Assembly: GCF_041734735.1 (NCBI RefSeq)
Contig: NC_134887.1
Coordinates: forward strand, 34,077,244-34,141,243
Source: Babylonia areolata
Lineage: Eukaryota > Mollusca > Gastropoda > Neogastropoda > Buccinidae
DNA length: 64,000 nucleotides
Direction of reading: 5' to 3'
The position numbers and the translations under genes were made by a program. The notes beneath the pieces are model-generated. The model did no database searches, was not told the origin of the DNA, and worked only from the letters and a program-made list of their open reading frames with translations. Below, piece after piece: positions 1 through 27,230 of this stretch (its first letter is position 1; every line of letters starts with the position of its first letter).

Positions 1-628
1 GTTGACACACAACACAACACAGGACATGTTCTTTAGTATCGGGGGTTGACACACAACACAACACAACACAGGACATGTTCTTTAGTATCAAGGGTTGACA
101 CACAACACATGACATGTTCTTTAGTATCGAGGGTTGACACACAACACAACACAACACAGGACATGTTATTTAGTATTGAGGGTTGACACACAACACAACA
201 CAACACAACACAACACAACACAGGACATGTTCTTTAGTATCAAGGGTTGACACACAACACAACACAGGACACGTTCTTTAGTATCGAGGGTTGACACACA
301 ACACAACACAACACAACACAGGACATGTTCTTTAGTATCGAGGGTTGACACACAACACAACACAGGACATGTTCTTTAGTATCGAGGGTTGACACACAAC
401 ACAACACAACACAGGACATGTTCTTTAGTATCAAGGGTTGACACACAACACATGACATGTTCTTTAGTATCGAGGGTTGACACACAACACAACACAACAC
501 AGGACATGTTATTTAGTATTGAGGGTTGACACACAACACAACACAACACAACACAACACAACACAGGACATGTTCTTTAGTGTCGAGGGTTGACACACAA
601 CACAACACAGGACATGTTCTTTAGTATC
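1..628. repeat. Minisatellite beside putative ASPDH exon 7
   Basis: About 13 tandem units of roughly 44-60 bp. Each has a variable run of ACAAC steps, then CACAGGACATGTTCTTTAG and TATCGAGGGTTGACAC. The array continues off the left edge. It ends about 10 bp from the likely splice donor of a small ASPDH exon. The intron on the far side of that exon also contains a CACAGCACAGGACATGTG stretch that resembles the unit. The open frames rich in Cys and Val across it come only from the repeat. Confidence 0.95.
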
Positions 629-639
629 GAGGGTAGTAC

Positions 640-664
640 CCTTCACCAAGTGCCACTTGTCAGA
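640..664 (-). CDS. ASPDH: Possible ASPDH exon 7 (doubtful)
   Basis: A short stretch between acceptor TGTGTGTGCAG and possible donor GTACTACCC can be read as SDKWHLVK. This resembles the family's SLTDxHxVxV segment that should follow exon 6. Joined to exon 6 in phase, however, it meets a stop. The reading would fit if about four bases (as in a CTGACAGACAAG version) had been lost. It may be an exon remnant, a sequence error, or not the true exon. Confidence 0.35.
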
Positions 665-899
665 CTGCACACACAGCACAGGACATGTGCACGCCTGTGA
701 AACTGACACACCATCTACGAAGACAGACCCAATCCCACAGAGGCAGACAGACAAGACAAGACAAGACAAGACAAGACAAGTCAAATTCTTTACTTCGAGG
801 ATAACAGGTAAGCACCGGTGTGCTTTTTTTTACATCCAGTCCACGCCCTGAATAGGGTCAACACTACACAATACTAAGGAGGAAAAAATCCAAAAAATT

Positions 900-993
900 A
901 TCTTGAAAAAAAAAGAACACACACACACACGCACACACACGGCATAAGCATGATGTTAGTAAAATGCACAGGAAAAAATGAACAAAATGAAAG

Positions 994-1034
<41 letters not shown>

Positions 1035-1035
1035 A
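900..1035. repeat. (CA)n microsatellite tract
   Basis: Two CA-rich runs lie in the intron next to ASPDH exon 6. They give antisense Cys/Val frames that are not genes. Confidence 0.9.
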
Positions 1036-1148
1036 CACACACACTCACACACTGAATGGATGGTGAGGGAGGTTCTCAGTCAACCATACACAAAAGGACA
1101 CAGAGGCAGACAGACTGTCAGACAGACAAAGAGACAGACACACTGTCA

Positions 1149-17107
<15,959 letters not shown>

Positions 17108-17566
17108 GTCTGGTTTAATGTGGACCTCATAACCGTACGTAAATCTGCAAAACGTGTTCCTTTCCCACCGCCTCTTTTGATAGTCAGGTCAAAGTTCACG
17201 GATATCTTAAGAGGTCATGTTGCTCCCATCAGGCAAAAAAGAAACATTCATTTGTCCTTCATTTTCTTGCAGCATGAAAAAAATGATATTGTCCCTTTTC
17301 CGCAAACTTGATAATGCCTTCTGTGTGTGAGGATGGTATAAATGAGCACAACATCTAGGGATTAATTGTGTTCATTCGCTTGTGAACCAACGCAAGTTTT
17401 TTTTAGCGGTCAAGAAGCCAGCAGACAACTAACTCTCGACAAAATGTTGCTGTGTGCCTAATCGGAAACTGTGGACTGTGGTCTATATTCTCATTTTGTT
17501 CGCTTCCAAACAGCTCGCTCAGGAAGTAGAGGGAGAGAACTTCACACAGCCGATAGCAGACGTTGC
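17108..17566. promoter_or_regulatory. Shared head-to-head promoter region of ASPDH and selenoprotein M
   Basis: Only 460 bp separate the two opposite start codons. A TATAAAT box candidate lies at 17337 on the plus strand. The selenoprotein M start overlaps CATGATGGCGGCC, similar to the YY1 motif that often sits at translation starts. No transcript start can be proven from the sequence. Confidence 0.5.
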
Positions 17567-17683
17567 ATGATGGCGGCCCGGGGAATGCTGACGTGTTGCC
17601 ATGCGGTGGTTTTTGCTGTCATTTTACTGTTCCAGCCAGTTTTCACTCAGACTGATAGAGATGTAATGAGTGCCAGAGTTGAG
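17567..17683 (+). CDS. SELENOM: SELENOM exon 1 (signal peptide)
   Basis: MMAARGMLTCCHAVVFAVIL begins the exon and ARVE ends it, with donor GTAATATTG in phase 0. An in-frame ATG exists upstream at 17471, but the signal peptide position and family length favour 17567/17570. Confidence 0.93.
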
Positions 17684-19889
17684 GTAATATTGTGTGTATT
17701 TCTTATTGGTGATTTATTTTTCTCATGTCGTCTTTTTCTTTTCTTTCGTTTTTTTTTTTTTTTTCTGCCAGCAGTGATCCACTGGGTCTTGGTGAAGAAA
17801 TAGCCTCAGCAGATCTGATGCGGATATCAGGTTTATTCGGAGAAAAAAGTTTAAGCGTTTCTGTAATTATATTTAATTTTCTTTATCGATCATAGTGTGC
17901 AGTCATACAATACTTACAGTTTTTCATTATTTTATTAAATCACAGTGCATTTTCGTATCTTTTCCGTTACAATTTTTAAATGTGTCTTAGTTATTATTGT
18001 TCATTTACTGATTTTGTCTTATCTTATGTCATTTATGTGTTACTGTTTTACACAAACCTAGATTAACCTCTCAAGGTCTGCTCAGCACAATGCTGTGTTG
18101 CATAAAATAATCATATGTATAGATCAGTCCACATACTCAACACACCTTACAACTGAAACAAACTACCACTGGGCATCTGTTTGTCTTTACCCTCCCCCAC
18201 ACCCTCAGTAAAAAGTTTGTTCTTCTTTAAGCTTCCAAAGTGTGTTTGTGTGTGTGTTTGCTTCCCAAGTGTGTGTGAATGTATGTGTGTGTACCTATCC
18301 CTCCTCACCCCCCAATTCCCCTGAACAGCAGTGGAATGATGCCACCTTCACCTCAACCTCTTCTTCACATCATCAGGGAACACCAACTACAAAATAGTAG
18401 TAGCAAACTCCCCCAGTTTTAGGTGCCAGAATAATCAATTCATATGATTGTGGGCCTTCAACAATAAAGAAGAAGAAGTGTGTGTGTGTGATATATAATT
18501 CCTTCCACACGCAAGTCATTGAAAGGATTGAATTTACATCATTACTTAGAAGTTAGATGACCAAGATATATATATATATTATACAGCACTTTCTCCTGAA
18601 TAGAGTATTGTTTGTGTACATGGCTGCTCAGTTGAAGGTCATCAGCATTTAACTAAGCACATGCACAGAAATGGTAATTTGATCATATGAATTGCTTTAA
18701 CAGCCTACAAACACAAGCATGTGTTATTGATGAAGTTATTCAGTTATTGCATTCTTATTTTCCATGTTATAATAATGTGAATCAAACAAGTTGTTGATAT
18801 ATATGTCATACTATAGTAGTGGCAGCAGTTTGCATCTTTTTACATCTGTTGATAATCATAATGAGAATTTAGGGAAGAACTTGAATGAAGTGGAGGAGGC
18901 ATGCTTGAACTGCAGAGGGAGTTTGTACCAGACAGGTGGGCCATGAAAAGAAAAAGAATCACGACCAAAGAATGGAAGAAGAACGGATCTGATGGATTGG
19001 GATTCATATGTTGATGTCAGATATCCCAGGACAGTGCTGGAAATTCAATGCAAGTTTATAGCTGATGCTGTATTGATCTTGCCTTTCTATGCTTAGCCCT
19101 TGACACACTTGAATTCAATGCTGTTACAGCTGTAAAATGTACCAAGTAAGAGGCATGGGACCTTTTAATGTTTTATGTTAAATTAAATAACAATTCATCT
19201 GTTCAGGTAAATGAGTATATTGTTGTATGTGTGTGTGTGTGTGTGTTCTGGCATCTGCCATGTACATGTGACGCACATTTTTTTCTTTTTTTCAGAGCTG
19301 CACTGGATGACGTTTGAATAAACTTCCAGAGGTGAAGAGGTTCATTAACAGGGACCTCCCTCTGTAGTATCCTTCAGGGAAGACTTTGCTGTTGTTGGCT
19401 TCTTCAGCTTAATAATTACATTACATTATGAATTCTAATGTTATTTGTGGTTGTCTTGTTCTACACTTTTCCTCTTTTTTTTCCTTTTTTTTTTTTTTTT
19501 TCGATATGTTTTTATTATTTGTGTGTGTGTGTGTGTACAAAAACAAATTTAGTTAAAAGTGCTTTGGTTGTTATAATTTATTGTGAAGTGTAAAGTTCTG
19601 GTAGTTTTACCGTATTAATTGTTTACTTTTATGAAAATAATCATATTAATATCTGATGTATTGAATGTATACATGATCCTCGATGGATTGTTATGAATGT
19701 CAGTTCATTTGTGTCTTACTAGTGATGATAGACATTTACAGTTAGATTGTGAATAGGATCTGGAGAAATGCTTCAAGCTGCTTGACTATTGTGTGTGTTG
19801 TTCTTCTCGTTGGTTTATTGTCGGCTCACAACAAGGTGATTTAGACACATATATGTGAGGGGTCAGATATGGGACAACAGATTGTGTTT

Positions 19890-19929
<40 letters not shown>

Positions 19930-20380
19930 GTTCTATATGGTGTGAAGCTGTATGAAAGTACAGTAGAATTAAAGACGTTTTCATCATTCATCATCAAGAT
20001 ATTTAAAAAAATGATAAAGCAAAACAAAAAAGAAACCAATGATGTCTTATGCTTGCATTATCAGTCATGTTCTGGAAGTTATTTTATAATTATAGATCAT
20101 GAATGTATACTATGTAACGATGTGTACAATCATAAGTGTCTCTACCACTGTACCAGTGATGATCCTTAACTCATGCAAGCCACAATGTTAAGTTCCAGCA
20201 TGTTCCAGGCGCTTCTCCTGACCTGCTGCTGCTTAATAAGGATGGGGAAGTTTTGCAGGTATTTGTTGATCATATCAACTTCTTTTGTGATACTTGAAAA
20301 GTTATGATATTATAATAAGTTGGTAAAATAATGTCATTTCGGATCTTGTGTCAGCCATGAAATATCTTATATCAAGATGA

Positions 20381-20411
<31 letters not shown>

Positions 20412-21411
20412 GCTCTGCATGCTAATTTCCAGCAGAATGAACAAACTTAGACAATACAATAAGCTAAGTGTAATAGTTTCCTGGGAAAACGTGTTACAAA
20501 GGTGTTTCAATATGCTGAAGTTTTATTTGGTCTGCAGGTTAATGTTTAGATTTGAAGGATAGATGCTAAGATGTGTGACACTTGTATGCTTGAGCATGTG
20601 CAAGTCTTTATGAGAGAGAGAGGGGAAGGTAGGAAGAGATTGCATGGAAGATTGTTATACACCATTACATGTGTGTGTGTTTGTGTAGGGGGGTGGGGAT
20701 GTGCACCTATGTTAACGTGTCTATGCTGTTTGTGTGTAGTGATGGTATAATAGACAAAACTCTGCATTTTGATGCAACATGCAATTGGCTCAGTTCCCAA
20801 GTGGGAAGCAGGTTCCTCTCCTCTGCCCCGCCCCCCACCTCCCCAGCTTCCGCTGCTCTTATGGTAGTGTTTTAAATGTCAGTGCTGATGTGGGACAAAA
20901 ATGTGTGTCCCACTTGCAAAATCCACTTTATTTACTGGTTGTAGAACTGAAAGAATCCTTGACAAGAGAGAAACTCATGCCTGAAACTAAAGAGAAATAT
21001 GAAACTTTCAGATTGAAAATAGAAGAGAGATTAAGCTAGTTTAAAGAGTTATGTCAACAATTTTGTTGTTGTTGTGGTTGTTGTCATTGGGGTTTTTTGT
21101 GTGTGTGTTGTTGTTTTTTTGTTGTTGTTGTTTTGTTTTTTTTGGTATGCTTTCTTTATATATGAGCCTGGATTTCTTAAAAAGGAAAGTACTGTGAAAA
21201 AAAGGAAAGTAATACAGAATGTATAACAACACAGAACAGTATAAAGCTTTACAACACACTTGTGCACACACTGAAGTATTAAAGCAAATCGCCAAAAGTG
21301 AAAAGGAAGGCAAGGCATTATAGAAAACTAATAAGTTGCTCTAGAGAAGGGAAGAAAATATGGAAGGTATTAATTTTGACAGAAATCAGTGAGCTTGGGA
21401 TATATATGCAT

Positions 21412-21451
<40 letters not shown>

Positions 21452-22816
21452 TAGACCAGAATCGATAAACTGTGCAAACATATGCAGAATCTGAGAATGA
21501 TTTGAAAGAACCAAATTCCAAGGTAACATCTGTGGGCTATGATAAATAAAAAAAATCAGTTGGCTGGGCCATGGGAGGTGACATCTGTGACTCTCAATTG
21601 AATTAGCAAAGAGCGTATTGATTGCATTTTTTTTTCCTCTCACAGTCCTACTTGGCCTTTCTATGTTCTTCTTTCCTCTTTCTCCCTGGATTAAACTTCG
21701 TGGTCCTTTAGCTTTGCGAACTGTCATCCTTCTCAGCTGAATTTTAATCCCTGTGTGAGCACAGAAGTGTGAACTTGTCTCACTGCTATGGAACTGAAGT
21801 CAGCAGACAGTATAACTTTCACTAATATTAGCAGCATAAGTACAGAAAATGTTTTTTCTTCTTCTTCTTTTTTTTCCTACATGTCATCTCCCATCCTTTT
21901 ATTTGAAAACACCGATGAACTTGTCGGCTGACAGGATTTGATAAAGTCACCAATTAGCCAGCATTTCTAAAATCCTAACATGTTTGATAAACAGTACAGA
22001 TTTCAGAAACCTGCAAAGTTAAAAAGTCTGCGGTTGAAATGGTTATGAACAGATCAATCTGCCAACCTCTGCCCATGAATCAGCAGTGAAACATCCGCAT
22101 ACTTTCATCTGTGTGTTAAAAGCGGAGTGTTGTACACTTTCTGTATATATGATGTTAATGTTTCCCACACTATGAAGTGTAGTGAATTAAAGTTTACATT
22201 TTTTGCCGTCATGCTAGTCAGCGTATAGAAGTTTAAAAGTGAACAGTCCCCCGTCCATGGGTACATCATTCTGTTTGAGTGTAGTTCTGTTAGACTGCAG
22301 ACTATACATGTGAAAGAGATGTTTGTAAACTAAAAGGGATAAGTGTTTAGTGAACTGAAGAGTTCAGGCATGGGCTGTGCAGGCAGACAGTCTCAGCAGT
22401 CATTATGAAGGACTGGTGCTGTCACATCCATCACATTGCTGATGGACTGACCAGGAGTAGATGAACACTTTAGATGCCCCACTGTGTGTGTGTGAGAGAG
22501 AGAGACAGACAGACAGAGATAGAGATAGAGAAGGATACATTTGTGCATGGGAAAATAAGATAATGGCTACTGGTGCAAAATGCAGCTTTGCCTTTATTGG
22601 TGTCCCCCACCACCACACCATACCTTTCTTTCTTCCTCCCTGTACTACCTTACTTTCTTGGGGTGGGGGAGGGGGGTGGGTGGGGGGTAATTTCTTTTAA
22701 CTAAACCAAGTATATGCACTACACCAGACAGCTTGCCTTTTCACTCTTCACATTTTATTTTACTTTTATTTGTTTTGCTTTATATTTCCTGTACTGCTTT
22801 AGAATAATTTTATTGG

Positions 22817-22856
<40 letters not shown>

Positions 22857-23753
22857 CAGCCTTCTGCTGCATGCATTGATTGAGAAGCCTACGAACAACC
22901 ATCTGTCAGTGCCTCCATTAATCATGTGCTGATGCTGCTGTCGGATCAGATTTCACTCTGTTCACAAGCTGCTTGTGATTGTTATGTGGCACATGTAAAG
23001 AGGGAAGTAATCAGTGTGTGACTGAACATGTTCTGCAGTCACATACATACGTGTATGGAAAGTGGGGAGCATGAGATGAACATTTTTGAATGATTTGTTA
23101 TTTTTTCATATTTCAAAAGCATGGGTTTTAACACCTGCAAATAATGATGAACATGACAAATATGCAGATACAAGTGCATACGCATAACACATGAATACAC
23201 ACACCATGGCCCCCGTATACAAAACAACTCCACAAAGCACTCTCCACAATAATCAACTATTAGCCCAGATAGTTTGGACAGCAGTTGCCTCCTCTGCTGT
23301 TCTGATGTTATGATGATGATGGTGCGTTGATCAGTATTATAATTATCATTAGTAGTAGTAGTAGTAATATTTACCATTGTTATTATTGTTGTGTCCTCAT
23401 CGTCACTGTTTTTGTTGTCACAAGGACAGATTGGAAGACTAGGCAATGCCTAAAATCTTTATCCTCGAGTAATGAAGTTTTTGAATCTTGAATCTTCTGA
23501 TGGTCATAATTGGACTCGGCTGACTATGGTACATACATAATGTCCATGTACCTTTCACTTGAATCGATTGTTTATGTTGCAGCGTATAGACCTGAGTAAA
23601 TACAATCAGAAAGAACTGAACGAGCTGTTCGTGGGGAAGGGGTTTTTCAAGAAAGATGACGCCAGCACCGAAGTTCCAGACAAGCTCCTGACAGGACCAT
23701 ATGGAGATCCTGTACCAGTCATGGGGAAGGCCAAGAGCAAGGAGGATTTGTAG
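17567..23753 (+). CDS. SELENOM: Selenoprotein M, with selenocysteine codon
   Basis: Coding exons: 17567-17683, 19296-19366, 20180-20258 and 23583-23753. The joined product is 145 residues, the same length as human SELENOM. Residues 1 to about 27 form a signal peptide (hydrophobic FAVILLFQPVF). SARVESCTGURLNKLPEVK at about 35-53 holds the redox C41-x-x-U44, with U encoded by the in-frame TGA at 19308-19310. YHNVKFQHVPGASPDLLLLN follows, then RIDLSKYNQKELNELF. The protein ends in KEDL, an ER-retention signal. The family is an ER-resident thioredoxin-fold oxidoreductase. The usual CGGU is CTGU here. The second ATG (17570) is an equally good start. A SECIS element downstream makes the recoding credible. 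Confidence 0.96.
17684..19295. other. SELENOM intron 1
   Basis: AT-rich with short GT and TA runs and poly-T. A stretch near 18320-18480 ending CAATAAAGAAGAAGAAG may be a decayed retroposon tail. No other coding signal. Confidence 0.6.
19296..19366 (+). CDS. SELENOM: SELENOM exon 2 (Sec TGA at 19308-19310)
   Basis: Acceptor TTTTTTTCAG, then AGC TGC ACT GGA TGA CGT = S C T G U R. It ends with TA of a Tyr codon at a weaker donor, GTATCC. No start-to-stop frame marks this exon because of the recoded TGA. Confidence 0.94.
20180..20258 (+). CDS. SELENOM: SELENOM exon 3
   Basis: 79 nt, acceptor CATGCAAG, donor GTATTTG. It completes Tyr and encodes HNVKFQHVPGASPDLLLLNK and DGEVLQ. The match to the YHNL.MKHLPGADPELVLL block of vertebrate SELENOM is clear. 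Confidence 0.93.
20259..23582. other. SELENOM intron 3
   Basis: Holds (GT)n at 21417-21447, (CT)n at 22822-22852, poly-T runs and GTTGTT repeats at 21060-21140. A 36-residue open stretch at 20920-21038 rich in Lys/Glu has no splice support. No convincing exon. Confidence 0.6.
23583..23753 (+). CDS. SELENOM: SELENOM exon 4 (C-terminus, KEDL)
   Basis: 56 codons plus TAG, acceptor TATGTTGCAG. It corresponds to the RIPLSEMTREEINALVQELG region of the human protein and ends SKEDL. Confidence 0.95.
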   Translation, partial: RIDLSKYNQKELNELFVGKGFFKKDDASTEVPDKLLTGPYGDPVPVMGKAKSKEDL

Positions 23754-25355
23754 GGGACGGGTGTTTGGGACGGTTTCTAAGGGGGGGGGGGGGGGGTTAC
23801 CTGTTGGTTTGTTTTCTGTTTCTCATGTTCTGCTGTTTCTTGTTCTTTACCTTTCTTCTCGTTGCATCACTGGAGTTCAAAGCATGTTTCAAGTTTGCTG
23901 TGAGAGCTGGAAAAGGAATTACAAGAACTGTGTCTATAGATTTTTTTTTTTTTTTTTTTTTAAAGAATGAAGAGCATATGTGCCAAAGAATCATTGTGTT
24001 GGGATCACATCCAGTTTTCATTTAATAATGACATGACAGTTCTATTACATTTTGAGTGTCTGAAGCAACACAGTGAATGTTTCGAATTTTGTACTTGAGA
24101 TCTGGAACCAGAACACTTAACAAGGCTGTGACAGTAGTGCATATAAAGAAATGCAAAACTTATTGTGAGAAAGGACACATGCACACACACACACACACAC
24201 AGAGTTGAGGGTGCTATATATTGGTTGTGTTCATTTCAGTGAATTAACTCATGCAAGGTAATAATTCTACACTAACGACAGTGCCATGACATTAACATTG
24301 TCTCATTGTAAGTTAGATAGTTACCAGTCTCCATTTTGTTAAGCAGAATGTACATGAATTGCTTTCCTACATTTTCCATTTAAGACAGTTTTTATTTGGG
24401 AATTGCATAACATTCTGTAATAGCAAGCATTTGATCATCTCTAACTCACAACAACAGTGATTATAATTGCATGTCTGTTTGAATTCCATGTGAATGTGCT
24501 TGTTAGGATTGAAGTAATTTGTCAAAATCAAAGTCCCATACGCCCTTTTTTCTCAAGATGAGCTAACAGATGTTTTATAACTGTACATTCCGAACTGCAT
24601 TTTGGTATTTTATTTTGGTAGTTGTGGAAATGACAATCTACAGTGTTTTTGTTAGCATTCTTGGTGAGGCAGAGCTCTCATTTTTGTTTGTGTAATCTCA
24701 GAAACAATGGCTTGAGTGTCTAGGGGGAAAAAAAACATAAAAGTAACCTTTACTCGAGGTCGGTGTACATTTGGCACATAGATTTATTTTTGTCTTTTTT
24801 ATCAGGTGGTTTACATACAGATGAATTGTTACCAAGTTACCAATATATGAAAGAGAGAAAGTTGAATTAAAGAAATGTTTTTGCGCATTTCTTCTAATTC
24901 TATGTCCCTTTCACCCCGCACAAAGTAAAGTACATGTTCTGGTGTGTGTTTGAGTGAAAATTGTTTTGAAATGTTTTTGTTTGTGTAAATTTTTGGTGAT
25001 ATGGGTAAATTATATCACTTTTTAAGTTTTAGTCTTCCTGTAGATATTTTTATATTAATCTGTGCATTGTCAAAAAAGTGTTCTTGTGGCAATCTTTATC
25101 ACTTCATTCTTATCTTTGGTATTCTGTCTTGTCTTTTAACTTTAGATCACATTCTCCAATTTGTTGTATATATATTAAAAAAAAATACAAAAAAAAAAGT
25201 TCAGTATTCAAGTTGGACAGCAGAAATGCTTGAAGGCCTGACAGAATGAAGTTTAACACCAAAACGTGTTCGGTGCTAAACAGATGTACAGTCAGGGCCC
25301 CTTGCATTCCTGCAAATCACAACTTGGTACTGAAACAACAAAAAAAAAGAATAAA
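23754..25355 (+). other. SELENOM 3' UTR
   Basis: Long AT-rich UTR with poly-G and poly-T runs near 23780 and 23940, the SECIS, and an AATAAA at 25350-25355. A second AATAAA at 25472 may be used instead. No other gene seen. Confidence 0.7.
25235..25300 (+). promoter_or_regulatory. SECIS element in the SELENOM 3' UTR
   Basis: Lower helix GGCCTGAC (25235-25242) pairs with GTCAGGGCC (25291-25299) with one bulge. The non-Watson-Crick quartet has ATGA at 25246 on the 5' side and GA at 25283-25284 on the 3' side. The upper helix is GTTTAACACC against GGTGCTAAAC (nine of ten pairs). The apical loop starts with AAAA exactly 11 nt after ATGA, matching the ATGA-N10-13-AA rule. It lies about 1.48 kb past the stop. 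SECIS elements recruit SBP2 and allow UGA to be read as Sec. Confidence 0.9.
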
Positions 25356-25499
25356 AATATTGTGTATGGAAGTCATTGTTTTGTGTTTTTTGGTGATGAA
25401 AGGTTTGTGGACATGGAAGGCTCCATGGGAGAATGAATATTAAAGTGCACTTGCTGTGTGTGTGGACGGTAAATAAATGGAAATTACACTGCATGGTTA

Positions 25500-27200
25500 G
25501 TGATTGGATTTCTGAGTGGTCCTCTCTTTTTTTTATATTTTTATTAACCTGTTATTGTAGGTTTTTTTTTGGGGTGGGAGGGGGGCGTGTTGATAACAAT
25601 CCTGTGTTGAGCTGTTTTAATGCTGTGAACTATTTTTTTTAGATTTGTATCTCTGGCAGTTCAGACTAGTCCCTTTTTCTTGTCTGCAATGGTGGACTGT
25701 AGCTTGAGCTCCCACATTCATTGCTGTCTGTGACTGTGCTTTTAGTTTTAAACTCGTCATACAGGCAAAGTAACTTTGTTTTGGGGGATGTCAAGTTTTC
25801 TGAAGAGCTCGTTTCCCATGGTTTGTGTTGAGTGCCACAGTGGTATGGGTCATGGACGACCCACATAAGCTTCCGTGTGGAGTCAAAAGCGACAGTCAGC
25901 AAGTTAACTTAAGGGTGATGCAGGACAATGGTCGACAAATACTTCCTATGTCAAAAGATGAGTAACACTTTGGTGTTTAATACCCCACTGCCTGGGCTGC
26001 CATTTACAATTTAACTTGACGGCTGGATAGACTTGTGCATGATCTTTTTACTGTTTCTGATATTGTGAAGCTGGTCAACCTCATTACCTGGAAATTTAAA
26101 GTTGAATGCCAACACAAAGTCGAGTGGTACACAGTTCATGAAATCCAAGTGTAGGAGTTTGAAGAGGTATTTGACAATGGCCTTATAGCAGAGAGTGGAA
26201 AACAAATTAAACACTGATCATTCGATCTAAAATGGCTGAAGAGGTATTTGACAATGGCCTTATAGCAGAGTGGAAAACAAATTAAACACTTATCTAAAAT
26301 GGCTGAAGAGGTATTTGACAATGGCCTTATAGCAGAGAGTGGAAAACAAATTAAACATTGATCATTCTAAATGGCCTTTACGGAGAGCGCAATATGAGCT
26401 CAAAAAATGATTTGAGATTGACCTATCATTTTCTAAGAACAATGGCTCCAATTGAGAAGATTTTTGAGATTGGAAAATGAGTCCATATTCATCCATTAAT
26501 AAAAGAACCAGAAAAGGGACTTAGTTTTTGTGTGGATGGAACATGTAGATGTTTTCTGTTTTCAGTAGATACAACACAGCTGAAAAAATTCCATTACATA
26601 GTTTTCAAGACATCTCAGAGCTGACAAGGACAGAGAGGGTGGGTGGATGGTTTTTCCTCTGGAAAGCAAAACTTATAAACAACCAACCTGGTACACAGGA
26701 TGAAATGTTTACATGCTTATCAATAATAATCTCTGTTGTTCAATGGGACAGGAAGGATAGAAATGTAATAGGTGAAAATGCATCACCAGTTTAAATTGCA
26801 GACTGTGTGTGTGTATTTGTGGTATTTTGAGTCTCGTTCAAACAAATTGAACAATAAAACAACAAATACAAAAACTACCTTTTTTTAATTCATCACATCG
26901 ACATCCAAAACCTAAGTTAAATAATAAAAGAACAGTTGAAAATTACAAGGTGCAGTTGTTTTTATGCTCTGCAACTCCAAAACCATGACCATGCAACTGT
27001 GCCATGTTCACACACAGCCTTTCCTGACTAAACATGTTCCAGAACACAGTTTCTGTCCACACCGTCTTCCTTTACACCACCTTGCCAGTTACAGAACAGA
27101 AACAATGGCTGGCTGTGTGAAACACACATCAGTTGTGGATGGGAATAAAATCATGTGTAAGACATCAAGATGAAGTGAATCTCCCTAAACTGAAATCAAT
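25500..27200. other. Intergenic region between the convergent SELENOM and PP1 genes
   Basis: Contains three ~70-bp tandem copies at 26155-26360 (GAAGAGGTATTTGACAATGG and CCTTATAGCAGAGAGTGG). Otherwise no motif-bearing frames. Confidence 0.65.
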
Positions 27201-27224
27201 AAGACCCCCAAACACATACATTCC

Positions 27225-27230
27225 TTTATT
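27225..27230 (-). terminator. Poly(A) signal of the PP1 gene
   Basis: AATAAA on the minus strand about 1.64 kb past the PP1 stop codon. It is the first plausible signal in a long AT-rich UTR, so it is an inference. Confidence 0.45.

Noticed and set aside
19308-19310. TGA as a nonsense codon making a pseudogene
   Set aside because: It sits exactly at the Sec position of SELENOM, the rest of the frame is intact and a SECIS follows.
20920-21038. Extra SELENOM exon (KESLTREKLMPETKEKYETF)
   Set aside because: SELENOM is complete in phase without it and no good splice pair flanks it.
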